From assembly GCA_007988745.1 (NCBI GenBank), contig BJUT01000002.1, positions 1 through 64,000 on the forward strand: 64,000 bases of DNA, read 5' to 3'. Of the stretch, positions 1-8,873 are shown piece by piece. This stretch comes from Pseudoalteromonas atlantica (lineage in GTDB: Bacteria > Pseudomonadota > Gammaproteobacteria > Enterobacterales > Alteromonadaceae). Numbering within the stretch: position 1 is the first letter of the stretch; every line of letters begins with the position of its first letter. The translations under genes were made by a program, and so were the position numbers. The notes below the pieces were generated by a model. The model did no database searches and was not told the DNA's origin. It saw only the letters and a list, made by a program, of their open reading frames with translations.

Positions 1-28
1 TAGTTAACGTTTAAGTTAATTAATACTA

Positions 29-58
29 TAAAAACCCGAGCTTAGCCTCGGGTTTTTT
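29..58 (+). terminator. Rho-independent terminator
   Basis: Stem CCCGAG (35-40) pairs with CTCGGG (47-52) around a short loop. It has an A-run before it and six T after it, so it could work in both directions. It probably ends a gene lying to the left of the window. Confidence 0.8.
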
Positions 59-162
59 AATGCCTGAAATTTACGTCATGTGAAGGTGGCGCTATTACCT
101 TTAGGCGTAGGTGCTATGTAGCAACGTTCAATGAGTAATAATTAGCCTAGCTAATGAATACT

Positions 163-192
163 AAAAAGAGGTCACTTCGGTGGCCTTTTTTA
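163..192 (+). terminator. Rho-independent terminator
   Basis: Stem AGGTCAC (169-175) and GTGGCCT (180-186, one G-T pair) close a TTCG tetraloop and are followed by a T-run. It is the second terminator in the first 200 bases, so it may end a short RNA or back up the first one. Confidence 0.75.
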
Positions 193-399
193 TTGCCTGA
201 AGAAAAGTGATTAGTTTTTAGCTATCAGCTTTTAGCTGCTTGGCGTTAATGTAAATAATGTTGTTTGGGTTGGCTTTACAAAGCCCGAGTACAAGTGGTC
301 ACTGGTGTGTAAGGGGGCTTATTCAGTGAATAACTATCGACACTTACAGGGTATTAGCCTAAGCTAAAAATGGCTTAAATTTACAACAGGAAATGGGCG

Positions 400-1197
400 A
401 TGAATAATAAAAATAACTATCCGAAAGGTATATTTTGCTGGGCTGAACTGTGTACTCATAATTGGCAAGACGGGAAAGCTTTTTATACCTCGTTGTTTGA
501 GTGGGGAAATGACGATCAGCCCATTGGCGATGATGAGTATTACACTATGCTACAAAAGCAAGGTGACGATATTGCTGCCATGTATCAAATGCCTAAAGAG
601 CAAGTGGCCTCTACGCCTAGCTACTGGCTTACCTATATTGCCGTAGATGATGTTGATGCATGTGCAATTAAGGCGCAAGAGCTCGGTGCGCAAATTATAG
701 CAGGCCCTCATAATGTTATGGATGCAGGGCGTATGTTAATGCTTAAAGACCCCGCGGGTGCCACGGTGGCGTTGTGGCAAGGTAAAGAGCATATAGGATG
801 TAAGCGTCCTTTTGAGCTCAACACGCCTTATTGGCATGAAATGGCAACGCGCGATAGTGAAACAAGCCGTCATTTTTACTGTGAACTACTGGGGTGGAAA
901 AGTGAAACAAAACCTATGGAAGGTATGGATTACACCTTGTTTTTAGTCGCAGGTAAGCCGGTAGCAGGCATGCTACAAATGACTGATGAATGGCCACAAG
1001 ACGTACCTCCCCATTGGATGATTTACTTCGCCGTGGATAACTGCGATAGCTATGTAAAAAAAGCGGCGACTCTTGGAGGGCAAGTATGTGTACCTGCCAC
1101 AGATATCCCTGATGTAGGGCGTTTTAGTGTCATTTGCGACCCTCAAGGGGCTGTATTTTCTATTATCGAATCGGCAATGGATGATATTAAAGCTTAG
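400..1197 (+). CDS. VOC family (glyoxalase/bleomycin-resistance fold) protein
   Basis: A 265-residue protein with two tandem VOC domains of about 125 residues each (roughly 10-130 and 140-260). Each starts with a segment of the type 'FCWAEL...' or 'YWHEMA...', the usual first beta strand of this fold, and each ends in a 'G..V.....PD.GR' / 'DPAGA' or 'DPQGA' segment typical of such pairs. Proteins of this layout bind a metal or small ligand, but their substrates are mostly unknown and the sequence does not reveal one here. A GGAAATGGGC stretch just ahead of the ATG serves as the ribosome site. The next gene has its own promoter, so this is probably monocistronic. The family call is firm; the function is open. 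Confidence 0.85.
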   Translation: MNNKNNYPKGIFCWAELCTHNWQDGKAFYTSLFEWGNDDQPIGDDEYYTMLQKQGDDIAAMYQMPKEQVASTPSYWLTYIAVDDVDACAIKAQELGAQIIAGPHNVMDAGRMLMLKDPAGATVALWQGKEHIGCKRPFELNTPYWHEMATRDSETSRHFYCELLGWKSETKPMEGMDYTLFLVAGKPVAGMLQMTDEWPQDVPPHWMIYFAVDNCDSYVKKAATLGGQVCVPATDIPDVGRFSVICDPQGAVFSIIESAMDDIKA

Positions 1198-1269
1198 TCA
1201 TTAACGGCGCTTAAGGCTAAATTTTAGACTTTAGTGTGGTTATTTAGGCGCAGTAATTATGTGCTTTTT

Positions 1270-1278
1270 TGCTATAAT
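1270..1278 (+). promoter_or_regulatory. Extended -10 promoter element
   Basis: TGCTATAAT is a perfect extended -10 (TGnTATAAT). It lies about 38 bases ahead of the ATG at 1316 and inside the longer reading frame that opens at 1259, which argues for the downstream start. No good -35 is visible, as is common for extended -10 promoters. Confidence 0.6.
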
Positions 1279-1315
1279 GGCGGGTAATTACACCGTCAGT
1301 CAGCAAGAGAGTACA

Positions 1316-1681
1316 ATGGAATTTGAACAAGATAGTAAATTAACCTTACCGTTATTTATTTTAAATGAGTCGCTTAGTGAGCGAGATGTAGAAAAGCCCG
1401 ATTTAGACATTTCATTTGCTCTTGATGATGAGCTACTGACGCAGATATGCCAAAACCCAGCACCTGATAGCAGTATCGCTATTAGTTTAAAAGAGTATGA
1501 GCTTGCGCCGCATAGCAGCGAATTTAATGCGTTATTAAACCAAGAGCACGATGCACAAATAACGCTGACCCACGGCCCACTGTTAAGTGTGGTGTTAAAT
1601 ACCCACGACAACCAGACTTTTGTCTCTCCACAAATGGATATGATGCCAACCTTCGACCTGGGTGATGAGGATGAAGAATGA
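1316..1681 (+). CDS. Unrecognised acidic 121-residue protein
   Basis: I do not recognise this family. The protein is strongly acidic, with a Glu/Asp-rich tail (GDEDEE at the end), no signal peptide, no membrane segment and no cysteine cluster, so it is probably a small cytoplasmic protein. The start is placed at 1316 because an upstream in-frame ATG at 1259 lies ahead of an extended -10 box at 1270-1278; a GAGAGT stretch precedes 1316. Its TGA overlaps the ATG of the following cis/trans isomerase gene, which implies translational coupling and probably a shared transcript. Whether it has any role in membrane lipid adaptation is only a guess from this coupling. Confidence 0.7.
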   Translation: MEFEQDSKLTLPLFILNESLSERDVEKPDLDISFALDDELLTQICQNPAPDSSIAISLKEYELAPHSSEFNALLNQEHDAQITLTHGPLLSVVLNTHDNQTFVSPQMDMMPTFDLGDEDEE

Positions 1682-4011
1682 AAAAAATTCTGATCAGTAC
1701 ATTCGTCCTTATTATCCTCAGCGGGTGTGCTTATTTAGGCAATGCTCACTACAACGACTTATTTGGTGATGAACAAACGCAGCAGCGTATAGTGCCGCAT
1801 GATACAGGTGCTGGTGCCGAGTTTTTGCAAGAAGTAAAACCTGTGCTAGATACACGCTGTGTAGTATGCCATGGCTGTTATGATGCGCCATGTCAGCTAA
1901 AGCTTTCTTCCCCTGAAGGGATAGATAGAGGGCTAAGCAAAGAGCTTGTTTATGATGGTACACGGCTATTAGCCACTACACCAAGCCGGTTATTATTTGA
2001 TGCAACCAGCACTGAGCAATGGCGTAAAAAGGGCTTTACTCCAGTACTTAACGAACGTGACCAAAACCCAGAAGCAAACCTTGCCGGTGGGGTGTTATTT
2101 AATTCATTAGTGCTTAAGCAAAGTGCACCCTTACCAGAGAATGAAATTCTTGATGACGAATTTGACTTTTCACTTAGCCGCTCTCAAACGTGCGCCACTA
2201 TGGGAGAATTCGATCGTTTAGCTGCAGAGCAGCCTCATGGCGGTATGCCTTACGGTTTGCCGGGCGTGTCTAGCCAGGAATTTTATCATTTACAAAAGTG
2301 GCTTAAAGACGGTGGAAAAATGGCGCATATTAAACCGCCCACCAAAGCCGAGCTAACAAACGTTCAAAACTGGGAAGCGTTTTTAAATCAAGACAGCTTA
2401 AAATACCAATTAGCCGCACGTTATATTTACGAGCATTGGTTTTTAGCCCATATTTATTTTGGTTCTGATAAACCACAGAGCTTTTTTAAACTGGTTCGTT
2501 CAAGTACGCCGCCAGGCGAAGAAATTAAGTTAATTAATACGCGCCGACCATACGATGACCCTAAAGTAAGCCGTGTGTATTACCGTTTACTACAGGACCG
2601 CTCAACTGTTTTATCAAAAACACATTTACCGTTAAAGCTTGATGATGCAAAGCTTGCACGTATTTATGAGCAATTTATAGCTCCCGATTATACGGTTACT
2701 AAAATGCCAAGTTATAAGAGCGAGGCGGCATCTAATCCTTTTAAAACGTTTGAAGTAATTCCTATTAATTCTAAGTATCAATTTATGCTTGATGAAGCTG
2801 AGCTAATTATTATGGGCTTTATTAAGGGCCCTGTATGCCGCGGCCAAATTGCACTTAATGTGATTAACGATCATTTTTGGGTTGCCTTTGCAGACCCTGA
2901 AAAAGTCGCGACTCCAGCAGTGGAAGATATGTTACTTCAGCACGAAGAAGCCCTTGAATTACCTGCAGCAGAAGAAAGCAATGCATTGCCTATCTCTAGC
3001 TGGGTTAAATACTCAGTGCGTGAGAAAAAGTACTTACAAGCCAAAGTTGAGCTGGCTAACGAGATGTTTAAAAACGGAGAGCATTTAACCACCGACCTAT
3101 TGTGGAAAGGTGAAGGCCATAACAAAAATGCCGCGCTTACAATATTTCGCCACTTTGATAGTGCTACGGTAGTGAAAGGCTTTATTGGTCAAGAGCCTAA
3201 AACTATGTGGGTGTTAGATTATGCGCTATTTGAGCGTATTCATTACTTACTTGTTGCAGGCTTTGATGTATACGGAAATATCGGCCACCAATTAGTGACC
3301 CGCCTATACATGGACTTTTTACGTTTAGAGGGTGAGCAAAACTTTTTGGCTTTATTACCTGAAGCGAAGCGCCATCAAATTAAAAAAAGCTGGTATAGAA
3401 AGTCTCCGCCAAGCTTATCTAAGTTTTTTAAAAACAATCGAGAGTTTAGCCAACCTAGCGGTATTGAATATAAAACGGATGACCCACAACACGAGCTGTA
3501 TGGGTTAGTTAAGCAAACTTTAGCGCCAGTACTGAGTGAGCACTACGACTACACAAAAGTACCCACGCCATTAAATGCACTGAACAATATGCCAGCTAAG
3601 GCTATAAATTTATTACCGCAGTTATCGTATATTTTGGTTAAGCAAGACGATGCTTCACATAAAGCTTACACGCTTATTCATCACAACGCGCATTACAATA
3701 TTTCCAGCTTATTAAATGAAGATGGGCAGCGCGCTTATGATGAAGATACCGCCACCCTAGTGCCAGGTTTTATTGGCGATTACCCTGCGGCTATTTGGTA
3801 TTTAAATGATCAAAATGAAGTGGGTGAGTTTGCACAGCTATTACCTATGATGCAAATTGAAGCAGATTATGCTGCATTAAAAGTAAAATTTGGTATTCGT
3901 CGCTCACATCCAGAATTTTGGAAATACAGCGACATAATGCACCAATTAGCTAAAGAGTATCGCGGCGTTGAATTTGGTATGTTTGACTACAACCGATTAG
4001 AAAATCGCTAA
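1678..4011 (+). CDS. cti: Fatty acid cis/trans isomerase (Cti)
   Basis: A 777-residue haem protein of the Cti family, which converts cis to trans double bonds in membrane phospholipid acyl chains without moving them, a fast way to stiffen the membrane under heat or solvent stress. The N-terminus is a lipoprotein signal (LSGC lipobox, Cys17), so it should sit in the periplasm anchored to a membrane. A c-type haem site CVVCH follows (Cys61, Cys64, His65), with another cysteine just after it (HGC). Length and haem position fit the Pseudomonas and Vibrio proteins. The gene starts inside the stop codon of the acidic 121-residue gene and ends ahead of a terminator at 4070. The family is clear; activity in this organism is inferred. 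Confidence 0.9.
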   Translation: MKKILISTFVLIILSGCAYLGNAHYNDLFGDEQTQQRIVPHDTGAGAEFLQEVKPVLDTRCVVCHGCYDAPCQLKLSSPEGIDRGLSKELVYDGTRLLATTPSRLLFDATSTEQWRKKGFTPVLNERDQNPEANLAGGVLFNSLVLKQSAPLPENEILDDEFDFSLSRSQTCATMGEFDRLAAEQPHGGMPYGLPGVSSQEFYHLQKWLKDGGKMAHIKPPTKAELTNVQNWEAFLNQDSLKYQLAARYIYEHWFLAHIYFGSDKPQSFFKLVRSSTPPGEEIKLINTRRPYDDPKVSRVYYRLLQDRSTVLSKTHLPLKLDDAKLARIYEQFIAPDYTVTKMPSYKSEAASNPFKTFEVIPINSKYQFMLDEAELIIMGFIKGPVCRGQIALNVINDHFWVAFADPEKVATPAVEDMLLQHEEALELPAAEESNALPISSWVKYSVREKKYLQAKVELANEMFKNGEHLTTDLLWKGEGHNKNAALTIFRHFDSATVVKGFIGQEPKTMWVLDYALFERIHYLLVAGFDVYGNIGHQLVTRLYMDFLRLEGEQNFLALLPEAKRHQIKKSWYRKSPPSLSKFFKNNREFSQPSGIEYKTDDPQHELYGLVKQTLAPVLSEHYDYTKVPTPLNALNNMPAKAINLLPQLSYILVKQDDASHKAYTLIHHNAHYNISSLLNEDGQRAYDEDTATLVPGFIGDYPAAIWYLNDQNEVGEFAQLLPMMQIEADYAALKVKFGIRRSHPEFWKYSDIMHQLAKEYRGVEFGMFDYNRLENR

Positions 4012-4069
4012 CTGGTAATTACAAAAGTGTCGCAAGTATTGCCCTTTTTGCCTCACACTTAATACATTT

Positions 4070-4096
4070 AGCCCAGTCATGTTACTGGGCTTTTTA
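4070..4096 (+). terminator. Rho-independent terminator after cti
   Basis: AGCCCAGT (4070-4077) pairs with ACTGGGCT (4084-4091), followed by a T-run. It ends the cti transcript. Confidence 0.85.
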
Positions 4097-4169
4097 TTTA
4101 TATAATTACTAAAGCTGATGTTGAGTTTTCTATATATAGGCTACACTTAAAATAAAAAAGCGGCCTTGT

Positions 4170-5894
4170 ATGTTTAAAATTATTGCCAATGTAAGACAGC
4201 GTTACCGATGGGCGCTTATTGCTATTGCTCTGTTAATAAGTGGCTCAGCATTATTGCTGCAGTATGGCTTTTCTGTACAAAAGTACGATGCCAAAATTAT
4301 TAATATGGCAGGTAAGCAGCGCATGCTCTCGCAAAAAATTGCTTGGCATAGCAATGCACTTCTTTCATCACGAATCGATGTTGCTACCCATACCAATTCC
4401 CTCGAACACTCTCTCGCACAATTTAAAACAGCTCATGAGGTATTACTTACCAAGCAAGGTAGTAGTTACCGTTATTTAACGCCAGAGTTAGTAAAGTTAT
4501 ACTTTGCTGAGCCAGCTAATCTAGATAGCGAAGTGAATGAATTTATTGCCCAAGCTAGCTGGCTGCTGTATCAAAAAGGCGAGGTAGACACACAGGTGCT
4601 CAACGTAGCACATGTAGAAAACCTGCTAGCTAAGCTTGACCGCGCGGTTACTTTATTTGAGCAACACGCAGTAAAAAAAGTTAACCGCGTGTCTAATTTA
4701 GAATTGCTGTGCTGGTTAGTCGCCATGGTGTTATTGCTCGTTGAGCTAAGATTTGTGTTTATGCCGATGGAAAAAGAGGTGGAACGCACCTTAACAGCTC
4801 TTCAAAAACAAAAGGACTTTGTAGCGCAAATGAGCCAAAACAAAGAGCACTTTATTGCCAGAGCAAGCCACGAATTTAGAACACCGTTACAGGGATTAAT
4901 TACGTCGATTGATGAGCTAACCATCAATGCCGAGCAGAAAAATATTAAAACGCAAGCAAGCTACTGCGCCCTTAGACTTCTATCTATGCTTGATGAGCTA
5001 CAAGACCTACAAGCACTAAGCACAGGAAAGTGGGCGCCAATTCTTAAAAACGAAAACCTTTTAGAATCCATAAACAAAGTGGTATTGGCGTATGAGTATG
5101 CAGCGCAGCAAAAAGGGTTAACATTAATCACTCATTTTGATGAGTCTCTTAATTGTTTTTGTAAGTTAGATCATCAGCGCTTACAGCATGTATTAACCGA
5201 GCTAATTAGCAATGCAATAAAGTTTACCGACAAGGGCGAGGTTGAAGTTGCTGCAAACATGCAAAACTCGCAATTACAATTAACAGTTAATGATAGTGGG
5301 TGTGGTTTTTCTAGCGAAATAACAGAACTGGAGTTTGACTCATTTAAACAAACTAACCACTTTCAAGGCCTAAGAACGGGATTAACACGGGCGCAGTATG
5401 TTGTTAAAGCGCTGCATGGTTCGCTTTCATTTAAAAACAACGCAGCGAGTGGCGCTCATGTTACGCTTAACTTGCCGATTGAAATTACTAACCAGCAAAC
5501 AGAAAGAGAAGTCGAAAAAAAGCTTTTTTGCCTTGTGGTTGAAGACAATGAATTAAACACCTTGTTACTCACACGTATTTTGGCAACGTTAGGTGTGGAC
5601 TATGAATGCGTTGTAAATGGCCTAGAAGCCTGCGAAAAGGTAGGTAAGGCTGACTATGACGTGGTGTTTATGGATTTAAACATGCCGGTCATGGATGGCT
5701 TTGAAGCGACTAAAAAAATACGCAAAGAGCTAAATAAAACCATGCCCATAATCGTTGTTACAGCAAATACTTCAGCCGAAGACATGGACTTGATTTATGA
5801 ATATGGCGCGAGTGAGCATATTCATAAACCCATAAGTAAGCAGGCAGTGGCTGATGCATTAGTAAATGTGTGCATAGCTAATGAAATAAATTAA
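4170..5894 (+). CDS. PilJ-type hybrid sensor histidine kinase with receiver domain
   Basis: A 574-residue membrane kinase. A first transmembrane helix (about 13-33) is followed by a periplasmic PilJ/NarX-like helical domain carrying the family signature 'NMAGKQRMLSQKI' (45-57), and a second helix lies at about 177-197. The phosphoacceptor is His234 in 'ASHEFRTP', followed by an ATPase domain with N box 'ELISNAIKFTDKG' and G1 'DSGCGF'; the second glycine-rich box (near 'GLRTGL') is degenerate. The C-terminal receiver domain has its phospho-Asp at about residue 502 in 'VFMDLNMPVMDGF' and the conserved Lys in 'HKPIS'. No dedicated regulator lies next to it, so phosphate probably passes to an unlinked partner. 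The signal is unknown; PilJ-type domains occur in nitrate sensors and in pilus chemoreceptors. Confidence 0.85.
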   Translation: MFKIIANVRQRYRWALIAIALLISGSALLLQYGFSVQKYDAKIINMAGKQRMLSQKIAWHSNALLSSRIDVATHTNSLEHSLAQFKTAHEVLLTKQGSSYRYLTPELVKLYFAEPANLDSEVNEFIAQASWLLYQKGEVDTQVLNVAHVENLLAKLDRAVTLFEQHAVKKVNRVSNLELLCWLVAMVLLLVELRFVFMPMEKEVERTLTALQKQKDFVAQMSQNKEHFIARASHEFRTPLQGLITSIDELTINAEQKNIKTQASYCALRLLSMLDELQDLQALSTGKWAPILKNENLLESINKVVLAYEYAAQQKGLTLITHFDESLNCFCKLDHQRLQHVLTELISNAIKFTDKGEVEVAANMQNSQLQLTVNDSGCGFSSEITELEFDSFKQTNHFQGLRTGLTRAQYVVKALHGSLSFKNNAASGAHVTLNLPIEITNQQTEREVEKKLFCLVVEDNELNTLLLTRILATLGVDYECVVNGLEACEKVGKADYDVVFMDLNMPVMDGFEATKKIRKELNKTMPIIVVTANTSAEDMDLIYEYGASEHIHKPISKQAVADALVNVCIANEIN

Positions 5895-5971
5895 TACGCA
5901 ATTAAATACGCTTGCTAAAGCAATTTACTATACGTTAAGTTGTTTATTTAGCTTATGGTGAAGGCAGTATT

Positions 5972-7384
5972 GTGCAAAGTATTGTATTTGAACAATTTAG
6001 TGGTTATTTAAAAGGGCAAGGTAAAAGCCGTTTCACAATTAATGACTTAAGTTGGCAAGTGAATGCTGGTGAGCACTGGCTATTATTAGGCGCTAATGGC
6101 GCAGGTAAATCGGCATTGAGCGCCGCATTAACGGGTGAAGCTAAGCAGCAAAGTGGTACTTTTAAAAGTACCTTTAATAGCACGCAGCTTGTGTCATCTG
6201 ATGTGCAAAAGCAGTTAATCAAAAACGAAATTGAGCATGAACATCACAGCTTAGTAAAAGATTTTATCTTCCCTCAAAATAGTAGCTACAATCATGAGCT
6301 ACGTACAAAACTAATAGATGCCTTTAATTACAGCGCCCTTTTAGAGAGGCATTTTAGAGATCTCTCTACCGGCGAAACCCGTAAACTCCTACTTATAAAT
6401 GCGCTAAGTAGTCATGCTGATTTAGTGGTACTAGATGAGCCATATGATGGCTTAGATAAACATTCGTCTGAGGTGCTAAACACTTTATTAGAAACACTTA
6501 GCTCAACAATTAACTTTGTGTTTGTGTTAAATAGGCTTGATGAAATCCCACCGTTTATTACTCATTACGCTTATGTAAATCAGGGGCAGTTGCAGCATGT
6601 ACTTAATAATCCAAACGCAGAGCAGCGTGCTGACTTGCTTAAACTACTGCATTTAACCCATACCGCTTTAGAAATACCTCAACCGGATGACTCCCAAGGC
6701 CGTGCAGAGTATACCGCCGATACATTGGTTAAGCTTAGTAATACAAAGGTTAGCTACGCTGGGGTTGATGTATTTAAAAATCTCAATTGGCAAATTAATA
6801 AACATCAACACTGGCAATTGAGTGGTAAAAATGGCTCAGGTAAAACCTGCTTATTAAATTTAATCACTGGCGATAACCCTCAATGCTACAGCAATGATAT
6901 TCAGGTATTTGGTTTTAAACGCGGAAGTGGTGAAAGTATTTGGGATATAAAACAACATATTGGCTATATATCAAATGCACTGCATATGGATTATCGAGTA
7001 AGTATATCGGCATTGAATACGGTTATTTCTGGATTTTACGACAGCATTGGTTTATATCAAAAGCCAACAGAGTCACAGGTAAATACAGCTAAGCAATGGT
7101 TAGCGCTGATTGGGTTAAGCGATAAACAAAATAGCTCATTTACGCAACTTTCATACGGCGATCAGCGTATGCTATTAATAGTGCGTGCTATGGTAAAACA
7201 CCCCACGTTACTTATTTTAGATGAACCTTGTTTGGGGCTTGATGAAGCAAATAGACAGCGAGTACTAATATTAATAGAGAAAATTTGTGCCGCAAATACC
7301 AGCACCGTTATTTATGTAAATCACCATGCGGCAGACAAAATTAAAGGGATTGAGCATTACTTAAAAATGGAAGATTTTAATTAA
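5972..7384 (+). CDS. Tandem ATP-binding cassette protein, ModF-like
   Basis: A 470-residue soluble protein with two complete ABC ATPase domains and no membrane span. Domain 1 has Walker A 'GANGAGKS' and signature 'LSTGETRK'. Domain 2 has Walker A 'GKNGSGKT', signature 'LSYGDQRM' and Walker B 'LLILDEPCLGLD'. Length and layout match ModF (PhrA) of E. coli, a protein encoded beside the molybdate transporter there but of unproven function. No modABC genes are nearby, so a molybdate role is not supported by context. The start is the GTG at 5972; an ATG at 5955 is out of frame. It converges on the TraB/GumN gene with a shared hairpin between them. Confidence 0.8.
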   Translation: MQSIVFEQFSGYLKGQGKSRFTINDLSWQVNAGEHWLLLGANGAGKSALSAALTGEAKQQSGTFKSTFNSTQLVSSDVQKQLIKNEIEHEHHSLVKDFIFPQNSSYNHELRTKLIDAFNYSALLERHFRDLSTGETRKLLLINALSSHADLVVLDEPYDGLDKHSSEVLNTLLETLSSTINFVFVLNRLDEIPPFITHYAYVNQGQLQHVLNNPNAEQRADLLKLLHLTHTALEIPQPDDSQGRAEYTADTLVKLSNTKVSYAGVDVFKNLNWQINKHQHWQLSGKNGSGKTCLLNLITGDNPQCYSNDIQVFGFKRGSGESIWDIKQHIGYISNALHMDYRVSISALNTVISGFYDSIGLYQKPTESQVNTAKQWLALIGLSDKQNSSFTQLSYGDQRMLLIVRAMVKHPTLLILDEPCLGLDEANRQRVLILIEKICAANTSTVIYVNHHAADKIKGIEHYLKMEDFN

Positions 7385-7412
7385 AGGCTGGGCTGAATAT
7401 GCCCAACCTTTA
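7383..7412. terminator. Shared convergent hairpin
   Basis: AAAGGCTGGGC pairs with GCCCAACCTTT with one bulge, between two converging genes. It can act in both directions, though the T-run is short. Confidence 0.6.
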
Positions 7413-7420
7413 ACGCCACG

Positions 7421-8299
7421 TTATAGGCGAGTAATGGTAAAGCCTGCATCAGTTAACTGTTTAATTAAACCGTGTTGCTCTGGTAAGTGCAGCGCGCCTA
7501 CAGCAATAAATAGTTTTTCGTTAGTTAAGCGAGGCACTAATTGCTCCACCCATTTATTATTACGGTTAACTAGCATAACTTGCTCGCTTATTTCACCGTA
7601 GTTACTCTCGTCAAAACTCATGTTGTAGTATTCAGTCAGCGTATCCATATCACCATTTTTCCAGGCGTTTACTAACTTAATAAAATAAGTATTAATATCG
7701 GCAAGCTGTTCAAACGTTTCTTCAATCATTTCATTACTAAGCAAAGCCATGCCATCAAACATTTGCAGTTGCTGCTCTAGCGTTTCTAACTCTCCAATCG
7801 TGATATTTTGCTTTTTAGCGTAAGCAAGTACTTGCTTGTCTATACCTGTTTGGTCAGAAAACCCTGCATTTTGAAATTCAATTTGCATCATGGTTACCAT
7901 TACAGCCCAAGGTTTGAGGCCATTAAACATAGCTATATCAATCGATTTTTTAGCAAAGTAATCTTTAAGCTTATTGTAGTTTTGTTTTGAGAGTTCTGTT
8001 TGTAATGTTTTGCCATCTTTAAGCATCATAAAGGGCATTGAACGCTGCTGCATTTGCAAAGGCGTGAGTTTACTAATATCTACTTCAACAACAACTTGCT
8101 CGCTTTGATCTATAGCCTTAGTTACTTTTTCTGGTAAGCCTTTCATGCTGGCATCGCCTACGTGAACCGTGCCAAACAAGTAAGAGCTAGTACCGTTTTT
8201 TTCTACTTTAAATAATGCCGGCGCTGCGACACTATTAAAACTAGTTGCTATAAAAAGTGCCAGTATAAAGAACTGACTAATTCGAGAGAGGGCTTGCAT
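7421..8299 (-). CDS. TraB/GumN family protein
   Basis: A 292-residue secreted or membrane-tethered protein with an N-terminal signal peptide (hydrophobic segment at about 8-25, ending VAA-PA). The family signature 'LFGTVHVGD' follows, and 'AVGALHLPE' near the C-terminus is the second conserved histidine motif. Members resemble the eukaryotic TIKI proteases and are thought to be metal-dependent peptidases, but few bacterial members have been tested. The ATG at 8299 has AAGGA seven bases ahead. A perfect 16-base palindrome lies 45 bases upstream and could be its operator. The family call is firm; function is unknown. Confidence 0.85.
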   Translation of the reverse strand: MQALSRISQFFILALFIATSFNSVAAPALFKVEKNGTSSYLFGTVHVGDASMKGLPEKVTKAIDQSEQVVVEVDISKLTPLQMQQRSMPFMMLKDGKTLQTELSKQNYNKLKDYFAKKSIDIAMFNGLKPWAVMVTMMQIEFQNAGFSDQTGIDKQVLAYAKKQNITIGELETLEQQLQMFDGMALLSNEMIEETFEQLADINTYFIKLVNAWKNGDMDTLTEYYNMSFDESNYGEISEQVMLVNRNNKWVEQLVPRLTNEKLFIAVGALHLPEQHGLIKQLTDAGFTITRL

Positions 8300-8343
8300 G
8301 GCTTGTCCTTAAATCTAATTGAGTTGCCTAAATACTAGCTTAA

Positions 8344-8359
8344 ATTAAAGCGCTTTAAT
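8344..8359. promoter_or_regulatory. Palindrome resembling a LacI-family operator
   Basis: ATTAAAGCGCTTTAAT is a perfect 16-base palindrome with the central AAGCGCTT core typical of LacI/GalR-family operators. It lies 45 bases ahead of the TraB/GumN gene. No LacI-family regulator is encoded in the window. Confidence 0.35.
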
Positions 8360-8695
8360 AAACCTATTTGGTTATATTCAACACTTTTAAATGCGCTTAT
8401 GAGTTTAGTTGCACTAGGGCACCTTATTTAAATAGGGTGAGTGTAATTGAGTGGTGCGTAATAGGGCTTGCGGAGTAAACCTGCCTAATTAGCAAAGTTT
8501 TAAGTTATTTACCGTGCTGCGCTGTTATTTGTACTACAATGTATCAAAAATTAATCAAGCCCTATATGGCTATTATGGGGCTAGTGAATTTACTTGCTGC
8601 AAATTAAGGTATAAATTTTTCATTTAAGCCTTTTATTGTGAATTTAAAATCCGTTTAAAGTCGCTTTTTGCTCTTTTGTTGAATTAAGTTTGGTG

Positions 8696-8725
8696 TTGAC
8701 TTACTCGCCTCAGCGCGGTACAAAT
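8696..8725 (+). promoter_or_regulatory. Promoter of the ilv leader and operon
   Basis: TTGACT (8696-8701), a 17-base spacer and TACAAA(T) at 8719-8725 form a good sigma-70 promoter. Transcription would start near 8731, about 55 bases ahead of the leader peptide start codon. This arrangement is what an attenuated biosynthetic operon needs. Confidence 0.7.
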
Positions 8726-8785
8726 ACATATACAGAGCGAAGAGTATTACTTCGTAACAAATGAACACATTTTGGTATTAATTAC

Positions 8786-8854
8786 ATGCTTACAAATGCA
8801 CTTAACCTAGTCCTGATTATTATCGTGGTGATTATTCCCGCGAGGGCTTCGTAG
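8786..8854 (+). CDS. ilvL: ilv operon leader peptide
   Basis: A 22-codon open frame from ATG to TAG. It encodes a peptide packed with the end products of the operon's pathways: codons 8-17 read L V L I I I V V I I, so nine of the ten consecutive codons after Asn7 are Leu, Val or Ile and all ten are branched-chain residues. A terminator-like hairpin starts 20 bases after the stop, and the leucine/isoleucine/valine structural genes follow. When charged Ile, Val or Leu tRNA is short, the ribosome stalls on these codons. GAGGGCTT at 8842-8849, at the end of the leader frame, can then pair with AAGCCCTC at 8877-8884 and block the terminator. This is the classic attenuation design of ilvGMEDA. Confidence 0.85.
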   Translation: MLTNALNLVLIIIVVIIPARAS

Positions 8855-8873
8855 TGCTATAAACTTAAGCATT

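Larger units (their letters stand above)
1..399. other. Gene-free left edge with two terminators
   Basis: No convincing coding region is visible in the first 399 bases. Two hairpins followed by T-runs (29-58 and 163-192) suggest that one or two transcripts enter from the left and stop here. Positions 193-399 hold short imperfect repeats around the word AGCTTTTAGCTG and presumably the promoter of the VOC gene that starts at 400, but I cannot place a clear -35/-10 pair. Confidence 0.5.
8300..8785. other. Intergenic region between TraB/GumN and the ilv leader
   Basis: No gene is supported here. Besides the 16-base palindrome it contains a near-perfect 20-base inverted repeat at 8420-8439 (CACCTTATTT against AAATAGGGTG) and, at its right end, the ilv promoter. 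The rest is AT-rich and unremarkable. Confidence 0.5.

Noticed and set aside
1259..1315. N-terminal extension of the acidic protein ahead of cti
   Set aside because: The extension contains the extended -10 box itself, so it cannot be part of the transcript that this promoter starts.
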